From contig NC_064040.1 of NCBI RefSeq assembly GCF_932526225.1, forward strand, positions 13,802,856-13,866,855: a stretch of DNA of 64,000 bases. The letters are read 5' to 3'. Below the pieces are notes generated by a model. That model saw only the letters and a program-made list of their open reading frames with translations. It had not been told where the DNA came from and ran no database searches. Position 1 is the first letter of the stretch. Each line of letters starts with the position of its first letter. Source of the stretch: Nematostella vectensis (taxonomy: Eukaryota > Cnidaria > Anthozoa > Actiniaria > Edwardsiidae). Positions 48,188 to 63,100 of this stretch are shown here, piece after piece. A program made the translations under genes and the position numbers.

Positions 48188-51100
48188 ATGGAAGACGTTG
48201 AAATGGAAGACGTTGAGGATTCGTCAGCTTTTGCTCTGCAAGCAGACAAATGGAGGAAAGCAGTGGAGGGGGATGAAGGAAATGTCGACGTTTCTCATCG
48301 ATTTCGTAGCCTCCTTTACAAACATTTCTCCGAGACTGTATTTGAATGTTTCGAGGTTCAGAAATCCCCGCCAGACAGCCCAGTTCTCAAGCTTAACATC
48401 AACGAGGACAAATGCTGCGATAGAGTTTTCAGAATTATGGAATACTTCCTCTGTGGTGAGGACCCAAAATTAGGATATCCAAAATTACAACAAACGAACA
48501 ATCCTCCACCCCTATGCGGGAAAATGTTTAAATATGGGGAACCTACATACTCGTGCAGGTAAATGAATGATTTTTATATTTGTTACCCTTTGGTTGACTT
48601 ATTTCGCCATGTTTAAATCTAAATGTTGACATAAGTAGATAACTTATGATGTGGCGGAAAAAGAAATAAGTTAACACCATTGAGTCCAGTTGACCTTAGA
48701 GATATTATCAAGGATTTTTTTTTATATATTGGGGATAATGGTATTTCTTGTAATGATAGTGATGATTTTGCTTATAATGATAATGATTAAAATAATATAT
48801 AATCTTTTTTGTGCATAATAAGTAAGAGTTAATTACCGAGAGCCGAGGCAATAAGCGATATACATCACGAGGCTGACTTATAACAGATTGACAAAGGTTT
48901 CCACGCAAAAAAGGTTTTTCAGAATCTTAATCTTTGAAATTGAACCCTGATTGAACAAAGAGTTGTGTGGAGGATTCAAACGACATTAGCATATATATCG
49001 ACAAGTTATTTCTTCTGCAATTTCTACGGCAATCAAAAAGGAAAACGATTAACAATCAACCACATCGGTATGTGCTTAATAGTCACAAAAACTATTTCAT
49101 CCTTGAAAACAAAGGCCTTGGTATCTTAGTTGTACCAAATACAAAGAAGAGTATTCCCTGCGCGGCCAGTTTATGGCATTTGACAATGGGGGTAGTCTAT
49201 AAGTGTTCTTTATTTGTAGGAAATAACAATCATGCAATAAGCAAGTGATTTCCTTTACAAAAGGAGCGTTTGAATGAGATTTGTTGCACCCTTCAGTTTG
49301 CATAACGCTCGTATTTTTCTGAGATGGAGAGCAACGAAGACATGTCCGAACTGACACAGAATACGTTTTCGCAAGCCGAATAGTTTCTCCCGGATTTTGA
49401 TCTTGTCGGAATGATCCTTGGAACAACAAGCCGTAATATTACGATTTTAAGTGAAGAATAAGTTGAGAAGAGTAAGGACAACAGGATACGGTGTGGGCTG
49501 TTCGTACCTATCAAGAGTGGGCAGAAGTGAGGAATTAGAAACAGAGCTGTGGCAGGATCGGATAGTTTCGTAAGATTCGATAGTATCAAGGGTGTTTGAT
49601 TGTAGTGTTGATGAAGTAATGATAGAGGATGTTTGTTAGGACAATAAAGTCATAAAGAGCCAGGGCGAAAGTGGCAATAAACCCCTAAAAAGACCTGCAG
49701 ATGTAAAAAGATAATATTTGAAGTTTTTTTTTTATGTTTATGGTCCAATAGATTTTAGAAAAGTGTAAAGTTAAGTGCCATATGATTGGGTTTTGATATT
49801 CAGCATGGAAGAGTGCAGGTAGTGAATTGATTTGATTGCTCATTATAAATGCACGTGATGTATACAAGCTTCCCTGGGATGTATCTATATACATCCCTTG
49901 CATTTATAATAAGCAATTCAATTCAATTCATCAGCCCTGCTCTTCCCTGCTGAATATCAAAACCCTCCCCGGGCTCTTAGCAACTGGCATATTAATAAGG
50001 TTTGTACATGAAATAAAGCCCTACAGAAAACAATGGAAACCGTGTCAATCATGTAAGAAGAATGGATTGTAGTAGGATGGCTCTGCTATTAATTCATCCA
50101 TTACCACAGGCTCTCCACCCTATGCGCATGAACGCTCATGGAGATCAGCAATGCATGCGTGCACCTCTTTTGTACATCTGAGTGAGAAAAATACACAATA
50201 ATTAATAATAAATTCACTTTATTCTTTAAAATCAGATTAGAAATAAAGTATATATTTATGTCTATGAAGTCACATTTTCACCTCAAAACAGCTTCCAAAA
50301 CAAGCCCGATTTACCCACCTAAAAGACTGGAGGAATCTACGAGGAAAAGAAACCAACCACTACAAAGTGCGAAGAATAAACTTTATTTCAAAGAATAAAT
50401 TTTAAAGAATAAAGTGAAAGGAAAAATATGTCTTTTTTTCCCATATTCATGTATTTTTCTCACTCAGATGTACAAAAAAGGTACGCACACATGCATTGCT
50501 GATCTCCATGAGCATTCAGACGCATTTTTAAGCTGAATTTACAAAAAAAACAGAACGAAAACAGATGCCTCCCCTACATTCTGAGTTTTATAAAGCCCGT
50601 CAAAGTCAAACACTGCTACACCTAGTCAGTGGTATCCTAGCTTTCCAAAAGTGCTTTGCGGTCCCATTTTTAATCCCTTTTCACTGTGCTAATGCAAGCA
50701 CAAATTTATGGTTGCTTGTATTTTTCATTAAAAAATACAGCTATGAGCATATTACATGCCTGCACTGCGACATGGGAGTCTAAGAAACTCAGAATAAGCC
50801 TGAAAACAATTTTTGAATAAGGTTGGGTGGCAAATTGTTTTAGATGTGAAAAAGCTGTAATTTTTAAGCAAATTACAAGCAAAACTTGTTGTCAGCAACA
50901 GGCTGTAGCAGTGTCGTTTTTCTCACAATTTTGCTCAAATGTCAGTACAGTAGAGTGGATGGGTTAAACAGATTGGTGAAGCAGATACAAGCCAGATCCA
51001 GGGTAAAGATAGGCTTGATTTCCAGCTCGTTTCTGTGAGTCTGCAGTACGTGCCCCAATCAACGTTTAAATAACTGATCTGGTTGTTTGTCCCGCGATTG

Positions 51101-54100
51101 AAATTTCAACCAATCATAATAGCACCCGGATAGGTCTCATGCTGAAGACAACTTACTATTAGGAAGGCTTAAGTAAGAAGCTTGAAGTCTTAAATCTGAA
51201 GTCTGATGGATTTTAGCAGAGCTAAAATGTTTCCTGTCAATGGCTTGAAATTTTCTTTTATGCAGAATGGATGTGTTTATCCTACAAGCTTTGTTTACAA
51301 CCCTTGATAGATAATGCAACAGCAGAATAATGAAAAATTAGAAAATATGTGAGGATTAGCAAGAAAATCATAATTCCTGGCCTCGGTAGAATTGGGAAAA
51401 TGATTCACAGCTCGTCAAAGTCCTTATTTTACTTTAAAGTTAATCTGAGATTTTGAAGGCAATCGAGGTATTTCATTGACATTTTGACGCACCAGCAAGT
51501 GATCGCTAACATCGGTTGGCACTTTCCAACTTCCTTGTGTATTCGTTTACCTTTTAGAGTGTTTATGGGAGTTTAATAGCACAGAAGCGACGTCACAGGC
51601 AAGCATGTGTGACCATTGATCCAGCTGTTATGTGGGCCGATTAGGCCTAGCGACAGCTAGAAATAGAGCCTAGGGTAAAGAGTTTTGAGTTTGATTGAGG
51701 AAACATAAAATTAGCTAAATAAGCTAAACAAAAAGTCCAGTCTGTCAATTTTGAGAATCACCTTTGATCACTGGATTGCAAATTACTTGTGTCTTTCTTG
51801 TGCCTTATTATTACTTGATCTCCGATTTGTACACATTATTACTCACAGTTGTTCTTGTGTTAATATCCACAGGGACTGTGGTTATGACGGGACTTGTGTT
51901 TTATGCATCGATTGCTTTCAGAAAAGCATACATCGTAATCATAGATACAGGGTAAGAATCAGGGAAGAGCTTGGCACACTTTTCAAGTCACTTCATCGTC
52001 ATAGTAATTTTCTAACTTTCTAATGTCCAAAGCTACCCTTTCAAATTTCCTGGCATGACTTTTTTTTGTAAGAAGTACAGTACCGCTCTCGAACATGTGG
52101 ACATATGTTCGCGAAATTGTTCGCGAAATTCGTGAACACTGTTCGCGAAATTTGCGAACAACGTTCGCGAACAGCTGATGTTCGCGAACACAGTGTTCGC
52201 GAACAGACCAGGACAAACCGTTTGACAAACGGGAACTCGTACCGTGTAACCGAAGACTTACAGTACTGATACTCACTTAAAATACATACAGGAGTTCTGC
52301 AAGCGATTCAAATAAATTGTTTGTGTAAAAGTCAGCTGAGAGTTATGGTTATCGTTAAAATCAGAAACAACAAATTCAGTTATAGTCTGATATGCCTTCA
52401 GTTCAATTATTTGTAGACGATCAAGACAAGACACTTTCAAGTTTGAGAAATAAAGACGATAAATATGGCGGATGAAAGCCAAAGCATGCGAAGGATTCGA
52501 TCGTCGATTTACGAGGGCAGACACAGGCAAAAAAGTTAGTTAGTTTATTCTCAAAAGCTTGCCTCGAAGAGGGAAGGAATGTCGATCGCTTGATATTCTT
52601 CAATGATTTTCGAATGTTTGAAAACTGCTAGCGAAGAATTTTGAAATTCTATTTGACAAATACTTGTAATAAACACGGGAAAAGGAATGCCGATCGCTTG
52701 ATATCCTTCGAAGATTTTCGACAAATCGGCATTCCTTCTCCCGTGTTTATTACAAGTATTTGTCAAATCTTCGCTAGCAGTTTTCACACATTCGAAAATC
52801 TTTGAAGGATATCAAGCGATCAGCATTCCTTCTCCCGTGTTCATTACAAGTATTTGTCAAATGGCTTCCCGCTGTTATTAAGTCTTCACTAGCAGTTTTC
52901 ACACATTTCGAAAATCTTCGAATAATATCAAGCGATCGATCGGCGTTCCTTCCTCAAACTAATTCTCCTGTGTTTATTGCATGTCTTTGTCAAATAATGG
53001 CTTCCCGCTGTTATTAAGTCTACGCTAGCAGTTTTCACACATTTCGAAAATAATCAAGCGATCGCGATTCCCTCCTCAAACTAACTCTCCCGTGTTTAGT
53101 ACAAGTCTTTGCTTTGTCAAATAAATGGCTTCCCGCTTTTCAAAGTATTCGCTAGCAGTTAATACACATTCGAAAATCTTCAAGGAATATCAAGCGATCG
53201 GCATTCATTCCCCAAACTATAATTCTCTGTCTAATACAAGTCTTTGTCAAATAAATGGCTTCTCGCTGTTCCAGCTGTTATTAAGCCCTGGATCACACGT
53301 TACCATTCGTCAAACCGTTTATTTTGTATCTGTTCGCGAACAGTCTATATGTTCGCGAAAGTTTCACGAACAGTGTCCCTATGTTCGTGAGCGGTACTGT
53401 AATTAATATCTGTAACAAAGCTAACCATTACCCCACACTATTACAAAGTTACACAAGTTACACTACTACACTATTTATATCAGTATATACTGTATTTTAA
53501 TTCTATAAACTACAGAATTAATGAACTATAGAAACTTTAGAAACTATGTTTTTATTAAGCTTCTTCCTTTGCTCATGTCAAAGCTTTCCTATATTGCACA
53601 CATCAGGCCCATAGCCAGTGGGAATAATATATACATCAGGCCCATAGCCAGGGGGAATAATACATACATCAAGCCCATAGCCAGGGGGAATAATACACAC
53701 ATCAGGCCCATTGTCAGGGGGTATAATACATAAATAAGGCCCATAGCCAGTGGGAATAATACATTACATCAGGCCCATAGCCAGGGGGAATAATACACAC
53801 ATCAGGCCCATAGTCAGGGGGTATAATACATACATCAGGCCCATAGCCAGGGGGAATAATACATACATCAGGCCCATAGCCAGGGGGAATAATACATACA
53901 TCAGGCTTATGGCCAGGGGGAATAATACATACATCAGGCCCATAGCCAGGGGGAATAATACATACATCAGGCTTATGGCCAGGGGGAATAATACATACAT
54001 CAGGCCCATAGTCAGGGGGGAATAATACACACATCAGGCCCATAGCCAGGGGGAATAATACATACATCAGGCCCATAGCCAGGGGGAATAATACACACAT

Positions 54101-57100
54101 CAGGCCCATAGCCAGGGGGAATAATACATACATCAGGCCCATAGTCAGGGGGTATAATACATACATCAGGCCCATAGTCAGGGGGTATAATACATACAGC
54201 ATCAGGCCCATAGCCAGGGGGTATAATACACACATCAGGCCCATAGCCAGGGGGAATAATACACACATCAGGCCCATAGCCAGGGGGAATAATATATACA
54301 TCAGGCCTATAGTCAGGGGGAATAATACATACATCAGGCCCATAGCCAGGGGGATTAATACACACATCAGGCCCATAGCCAGGGGGTATAATACATACAT
54401 CAGGCCCATAGTCAGGGGGTATAATACATACATCAGGCCCATAGCCAGGGGGTATAATACACACATCAGGCCCATAGCCAGGGGGAATAATACACACATC
54501 AGGCCCATAGCCAGGGGGAATAATATATACATCAGGCCTATAGTCAGGGGGAATAATACATACATCAGGCCCATAGCCAGGGGGTATAATACATACATCA
54601 GGCCATAGCCAGGGTGTATAATACACACATCAGGCCCATAGTCAGGGGGAATAATATATACATCAGGCCTATAGTCAGGGGGAATAATATATACATCAGG
54701 CCCATAGCCAGGGGGTATAATACACACATCAGGCCCATAGTCAGGGGGAATAATATATACATCAGGCCCATAGCCAGGGGGTATAATACATACATCAGGC
54801 CCATAGCCAGGGGGAATAATATATACATCAGGCCCATAGCCAGGGGGAATAATTCATACATCAGGCCCATAGTCAGGGGGTATAATACATACATCAGGCC
54901 CATAGCCAGGGGGAATAATACACACATCAGGCCCATAGCCAGGGGGAATAATATATACATCAGGCCTATAGTCAGGGGGAATAATACATACATCAGGCCC
55001 ATAGCCAGGGGGTATAATACATACATCAGGCCCATAGCCAGGGGGAATAATACACACATCAGGCCCATAGCCAGGGGGGTATAATACATACATCAGGCCC
55101 ATAGCCAGGGGGAATAATACATACATCAGGCCCATAGCCAGGGGGAATAATACATACATCAGGCCCATAGCCAGGGGGTATGATACATACATCAGGCCCA
55201 TAGCCAGTGGGAATAATACATACATCAGGCCCATAGTCAGGGGGTATAATACATACAGCATCAGGCCCATAGTCAGGAGGAATAATACATACATCAGGCC
55301 CATAGCCAGGGGGAATAATACACACATCAGGCCCATAGCCAGGGGGTATAATACATACATCAGGCCCATAGCCAGTGGGTATAATACATACATCAGGCCC
55401 ATAGCCAGGGGGAATAATATATACATCAGGCCCATAGCCAGGGGGGTATAATACATACATCAGGCCCATAGCCAGGGGGAATAATATATACATCAGGCCT
55501 ATAGTCAGGGGGAATAATACATACATCAGGCCCATAGCCAGGGGGTATAATACATACATCAGGCCATAGCCAGGGTGTATAATACACACATCAGGCCCAT
55601 AGTCAGGGGGAATAATATATACATCAGGCCTATAGTCAGGGGGAATAATATATACATCAGGCCCATAGCCAGGGGGTATAATACACACATCAGGCCCATA
55701 GTCAGGGGGAATAATATATACATCAGGCCCATAGCCAGGGGGTATAATACATACATCAGGCCCATAGCCAGGGGGAATAATATATACATCAGGCCCATAG
55801 CCAGGGGGAATAATACATACATCAGGCCCATAGTCAGGGGGTATAATACATACATCAGGCCCATAGCCAGGGGGAATAATACACACATCAGGCCCATAGC
55901 CAGGGGGAATAATATATACATCAGGCCTATAGTCAGGGGGAATAATACATACATCAGGCCCATAGCCAGGGGGTATAATAAATACATCAGGCCCATAGCC
56001 AGGGGGAATAATACACACATCAGGCCCATAGCCAGGGGGGTATAATACATACATCAGGCCCATAGCCAGGGGGAATAATACATACATCAGGCCCATAGCC
56101 AGGGGGAATAATACATACATCAGGCCCATAGCCAGGGGGTATGATACATACATCAGGCCCATAGCCAGTGGGAATAATACATACATCAGGCCCATAGTCA
56201 GGGGGTATAATACATACAGCATCAGGCCCATAGTCAGGAGGAATAATACATACATCAGGCCCATAGCCAGGGGGAATAATACACACATCAGGCCCATAGC
56301 CAGGGGGTATAATACATACATCAGGCCCATAGCCAGTGGGTATAATACATACATCAGGCCCATAGCCAGGGGGAATAATATATACATCAGGCCCATAGCC
56401 AGGGGGGTATAATACATACATCAGGCCCATAGCCAGGGGGAATAATACATACATCAGGCCCATAGCCAGGGGGAATAATACATACATCAGGCCCATAGCC
56501 AGGGGGTATGATACATACATCAGGCCCATAGCCAGGGGGTATAATACACACATCAGGCCCATAGTCAGGGGAAATAATATATACATCAGGCCCATAGCCA
56601 GGAAGTATAATACATACATCAGGCCCTGAACTAAAAGGAGGGGTTAATATTGCATATACATCATGTCAATAGCAAGAGGGAACAAATAATGAATAATGCA
56701 TACATCGGGCTGTAGCCTCATTGCAGACATGACCTCTTTATTCTATATTTATGCTTGCAGATGTCCTCTGTAGTGGGTCTAGTGAATTTGTGATAAAGAT
56801 AGTATAGCACACATCATCATACATAGTTTTTCTTCTGTGCGTTCTAATTGTGTGCCTGTAGATGAACACATCCCTCGGTAGTGGATTCTGTGACTGTGGC
56901 GATGACGAGGCCTGGAAAGAGGGAGCATGTTGCAACCTGCATAAGCAGGGAAGCACAGCTAATGCTGATGGGGTATGTGCTTTGATAGTGAGGCTATATA
57001 TATTGTGGCCAAAATGGGGTAATTATTATATTATGTGGTAAAATAAAAAACTATAAAAAACACTATGTACTGTACAGTAATTCAAAAGGCACAAGTTAAA

Positions 57101-60100
57101 ATGTGTTTTGGTCTGGTATAATAAATTTAAATGCATAGGATTTAAAAACTACATTATCAAGGAGTTTACCGCCTGATGAGGGATGTAGACATTTGCATTG
57201 TTAACTGGTCTGTGTATTGTATACTGGTTTTCCCTGTATAGAACGTCTGCTTTTGGTTATAAGTCAAAATGCTCTACTTTTTTTAAATTCATAATATCAT
57301 ATACATAAAATGTGATTTGCTTTTAGAATCCTGTTGACAAATTGTCTGAGGGCTTGGTTCAGCGGGCTTCCCTGTTGTACATGACCTCTCTGCACTTTTG
57401 TATCGAAATGATTATGTGGGACACTGATGGGCAACTACCAGAAGATCTCGAAGTCACGTGAGTTGGGAAATTTTAATAATAAACTTACTTCTCATTGAAG
57501 GACCATACAAAAATTATACTTTTTTCCATATTATTTATATGACTGTGCACTCCCCAAGAGAATGTCCAGAGAAAAATGCAGGGTGAGGTCCAGTATTTAT
57601 ATAATGACCTTGGAATGGAAGTTTTCTCATTATTCTAAGCCATTCTTGACCTATCTAGAAACTAAAACTAAAACTTTTTCTGTCGAAATACATGTAAAAG
57701 TTCTATATAAACATTCAACTATTTGACTTGTCAGTGGTTACCCAATTCCTGGTTACATGCCTTGCCATTACAGTATTTCTCCTGTTTTAGCACCATTTGT
57801 AACCATTGTTTTGATACAATCAGGTGCAATGAAGATGCATTCTTCACCATGCTCTTCAATGATGAAGTTCACACATATGATGAGGTATGTTTTATCATGA
57901 TCATTAGTATAATAGATCACCACAATATTATTGATATATGAAACAGTAGTGTGATTGATCACTGTGACAGTATTACACAATATCCAATAACCTACTTAAG
58001 TGACAAAAATATATATTAGTTGCCCAATTTCCATTGGTGGAAACAGTAAAAGCATGAACTTTATTGCTGAGGGGCAAATGTTGATTCTAAAAATGCAACT
58101 AACTTCTCCTGAAAAAAGGGCCCAAGAGGCCTGGCTCCACTTTCTTGCTGTCAAAAATACAAATAAAATATTTGAAATTTTTTAAAGTACAAAGGAAAAT
58201 GTCTAGTGAAAGGCCCTTTGGGTCCCGAACTTTTATAGACCCTAACTATAGTATGCCCAAGAGACAAATTTCCAGCACTGAGAAATAACAGTTCTATTTG
58301 TTCTGCAGTTAGGCTGTTTATCCAAGATTCAAATATGTTTTCAAATTTAGTAAATTGTAGTTTTGTGTCTTTCCAGTAGTTTCTTCCTTAAGAGAAATAA
58401 TTATAATTGTATAAATGGCATGAGTCCCGTAGATGAGCCCATGGCTATTGGGACAAATGTCTCTCAATATTGTTAATATAAAAAAAAAAAAACAACACTT
58501 TGTTTTGTTGAACAGGTTATTAGGACCCTGCGTGATGCTTTGCCACACTGCTATCATGAGACAGCATTAAGTTATGCCAATACAGTGGACAGAGAGGTGC
58601 ATATCACTTAAAAATAGACATATTATTTTGACTATTATTACAGTTACTATAATAATTAGATGCTTGTTAAAATAATATCTCTGTGCCTTTCAACAGGTAT
58701 TTACACTATTATTATACCCCTACTATTACAGTTACTACAGTAACATTTAATTATTACAGTTACATTTAACAAATAGATCCATTTTTTATGTGCGCCTGTC
58801 CTCTAAACAGTGCACATTATGACGTCACAGTGTGTCATGATCAAAAAAGTATGCAATGAGACACAGCCTAGTTGCGTGACTGTTGTTTATGACATGCTGT
58901 GACATCTGCTTTGCATCTGTTAAAGGGCAGACACACAAATGAGATCTATCTGTTTTATACGACGTTAGAATATAGTCTTTGGGAGCACGTGGGCATGCAG
59001 ACACCAAGCATGTGTGTGTTCTCTATTACACATGAACACTTGACCAATCAGAGAGCACAATTTATAAGTGTTGTTTGTATAAATGATAATAGAATTCATG
59101 TAGTATCTTTGTACCTTTACACAGGGAAGAGCAGCTGTCCGCTCAGGAAGGTACCAGCAATGTGAGGAGTCAAGAAAAGTAATAAAGGTAAGAGCAATAG
59201 TGCATCCTCCCTTTCAGTATCTATTTCATAAGTTTTTCTCGACACTAGAATTCTTATATAATCACCACCCCTTTTATGCTCCCTTGTGCTTAGCCTATTC
59301 CTCCCCTGAAATGCAATCCCTCACCCCCTTCATTTTCTCTTACATTTTTTGTGGTATCTACCTTATTCCCTACCATGTTCATTTTTTAGTTTGTACACCC
59401 CTTTTATACAGTAGACGATGTGGCCAAGAGGGTTATATACAAGAAGTGTACAATGTTCTTGATTTATTGCAACCTTAGAACCTTTACTTTGTGAGAGACA
59501 AATACTGTATCTCATTTCATTAACATTGAAAGGTCAGAAGTAATATTCAAGGTAAAGCTCCTTCACCAATAAGACTCCAGGACTACAGAATCTACTGTAT
59601 AATTAATGTCTATAATAAGAAGACTGTAAGAATACCCCTTGCTAGAAAATATACTGGGATAGGAACTCAGTTCTCTTGTCTGTCTCATCCAGCAAGGGAC
59701 ATCTGGTCCTGGGCGGCTCCCACTGCGCTGTCGTGTCATGCATCACAAAGTTGTGGCATATCAGCTGTTTTCCCTTCGTCTCTTGTCTTGGCTAAGTAAT
59801 ATCACGTCTTTATCAGGTGGGTTATCTATCCATTTGTCTGAATCAAAAAGTAATATATATATATATATATATCCTGACAATACAAACCTTTCCAAACAGA
59901 TAGCTGCAAAACAATTATTTTATCATTTAGTTAACAGGGCACAACTTAATTTATTACTAATTTTAGTTACAGACTAGAACATTGTTGTGTCTTCATTAAG
60001 AATATCTGTTACATTGCTGTTTCATTTGTTTTTCAGATGGCCTGCGTAGATTGTTCTGTAACATTGCCGTTAACTCTGTTGAGGGTGGTTCGTCCCTTCT

Positions 60101-63100
60101 TGACCAAGTTCTTCTCGCTGATGCCACCCTGTGGAAAAGTATGTACAAAAAACAGTATATCTACACATCTATACATATAATGTCAACATTTATCTATGTA
60201 TCTGTCAATCACTTGTCATAAAGCCATCATTGTTATTGGGTTAATGCAATTGTTTGTTTTACCTCAGACACAATTTGTCATGCATTTGTAATTGAGCAAT
60301 ATAATTGGATTGATGAATGTGATTCTTGTACCAAACACAAATTTTGCTATCATCATCATTATCTAGTTTGCAATAAAGCCATGAGACTTGGTTAGTTAGG
60401 TTGATGGATGTGCTATCTGTACCAAACACAATTTTTGTCATCATCCATCTATCTGTAATTTATTTGCAATAAAGCCATGAGAGGGTTAAATGGGTTATTT
60501 TTGTTTTTTCAATCAACTGTCACTCATTGGTCTTAAACCCACCAGACTAAGATGAGTGAATGAAGAATATATATTAATGAATGAACGCAGGAACAAGCTA
60601 TGTATGATGTTTTTATTATCTCCCAAGGTGCAAGGATGTCTATGCACAAAGTGTTCATCAACACGTAAGTTTATTCTTATAATAGTATACATTACTGTGT
60701 AGGTACAGTAAAGATCCGTTTGAAAGTGAAGCTTGAAAGATTTCAAAGAAAGTCAGCCATAGATTTTCATCAGAAGGAAGTGCGAAGATTCTAGAAGAAG
60801 AATATTTGGCAGTAGAACAAAATGTTTAGTTAACACCACCACACAGAAAGAGAAGATGGACAAAAGCTTTTTTCCAGCATAATGTGGAAAATGTATGTCA
60901 TATTTTGTACTTTTATGATAGCCACAAAGTAACAGAATGTGAATTCTTCATTTTGCAGTATGCTGATCGACTCTGAAGGCAAGAAATGGTTTGCTGTCCA
61001 TTTTGCCAAGGTACCTAAAGCTAAAAACCCTTTGATGCTGTAAGCCTGATCACAGGGGCAGATCAAGGAGTTAAAAAGAAGGGGAGCCGAATTATTGTTC
61101 TTCCATGGATTTCCTTATATTTCTTGTTATTTTTTAGCTAAATATCTGAAAATAGAGATAAGCCCACCCTTAGATCCGCCCCTGCCATCTTGTTTCAATT
61201 TTGGCAGCCAGTGGGGTTTGGCAGATTATTGGTGTTGATGGTATAAGTCAGGGCTAGAAATTGTGCCTGCATGAGTAAATTTTATTACAGAGCAAGAAAC
61301 TTTATGCCATTTTTAGTGATTATGTCAGGCGAAAGCCCTCTCTTTTAAGCCTCGATAGGAATTATTTTTAATTGAAGCTAGTTAAAGATTCGATTTTTCC
61401 TTAATGTTCAGCCATGTAAGTGAACCATACCTTTTTCACCATCCCTTTTTATCCTCTTCTTCCAAACATGGTTCCTTGTGAATTTGAACCTTTTGTTCTG
61501 TACACACAAACTCCCCTTTGTCTTCAATGCAGTACATACAGTGTGTAAAGTAAATTATAAAATTATGATTATTTTTTAGAACTACAAAAAGATGATGGAG
61601 GACTTTGTGGCGGATGACCATGAACATAGCCTCTCTGTAAGTTGATGGAATATGAACATAGCCTCTCTGTAAGTTGATGGAATATGAACATAGCCTCTCT
61701 GTAAGTTGATGGAATATGAACATAGCCCCTCTGTAAGTTGATGGAATATGAACATAGCCTCTCTGTAAGTTGATGGAATATGAACATAGCCTTTCTGTAA
61801 GTTAATGGAATATGAACATAGCCCCTCTGTAAGTTGATGGAATATAAACAGCCTCACTGTAAGTTGATGGAATATAAACATAGCCTCTCTGTAACTTAAT
61901 AGAAAATGAACATAACCTCTCTGTAAGTTGATGGAATATAAACAGCCTCACTGTAAGTTGATGGAATATAAACATAGCCTCTCTGTAACTTAATAGAAAA
62001 TGAACATAACCTCTCTGTAAGTTGATGGAATATGAACATAGTCTCTCTGTAAGTTGATGGAATATGAACATAGCCTCTCTGTAAGTTGATGGAATATGAA
62101 CATAGCGCCTCTGTAAGTTTATGGAATATGAACATAGCCTCTCTTTAAGTTGATAGAATATGAACATAGCCCCTCTGTAAGTTGATGGAATATAAACAGC
62201 CTCACTGTAAGTTGATGGAATATAAACATAGCCTCTCTGTAACTTAATAGAAAATGAACATAACCTCTCTGTAAGTTAATGGAATATAAACATAGCCTCT
62301 CAGTAAGTTAATGGAATATGAACATAGCCCCTCTGTCAGTTGATTGGAATATGAACATAGCCTCTCTTCTAGTTGATGGAATATGAACATAGCCTCTCTG
62401 TAAGTTGATGGAATATAAACATAACCCCTCTGTAAGTTAATGGAACATGAACATAGCCTCTCTGTAAGTTGATAGAATATGAACATAGCCCCTCTGTAAG
62501 TTGATGGAATATAAACAGCCTCACTGTAAGTTGATGGAATATAAACATAGCCTCTCTGTAACTTAATAGAAAATGAACATAACCTCTCAGTAAGTTAATG
62601 GAATATGAACATAGCCCCTCTGTTAGTTGATGGAATATGAACATAGCCTCTCTGTAAGTTAATGGAATATGAACATAGCCTCTCAGTAAGTTAATGGAAT
62701 ATGAACATAGCCCCTCTGTCAGTTGATGGAATATGAACATAGCCTCTCTTCTAGTTGATGGAATATGAACATAGCCTCTCTGTAAGTTGATGGAATATAA
62801 ACATAACCCCTCTGTAAGTTGATGGAACATTAACATAGCCTCTCTGTAAGTAAATAGAACATAAACATAGCCTCTCTGTAAGGTAATAAAACATGAACAT
62901 ATGACTTGTCATATGTAAGTGATCATTCCTTACACAGGAATAACAATAAAAAACAGCTGTAGTGAGTGTTGAAATTATTATTTTTCATTTGTCGTTCATT
63001 CACTGAGTTATTATTTAAAATCCACAATCTGTTTAAAAGGGTTTTGCGTTGTTGATGGATATACCATATTGTGCAGTACTGTAAGCCTATTGCAAGCTAT

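Noticed and set aside
53714..56619. Long frames with [22 protein letters not shown] and [11 protein letters not shown] repeats
   Set aside because: Translations of the 33-bp intronic minisatellite on both strands, inside UBR intron 2.
53597..56625. CRISPR-like array
   Set aside because: Repeats are directly contiguous with no unique spacers, and the genome is eukaryotic.
61436..62836. Minus-strand frames with repeated [16 protein letters not shown]
   Set aside because: Antisense reading of the 32-bp donor-derived repeat in UBR intron 12.
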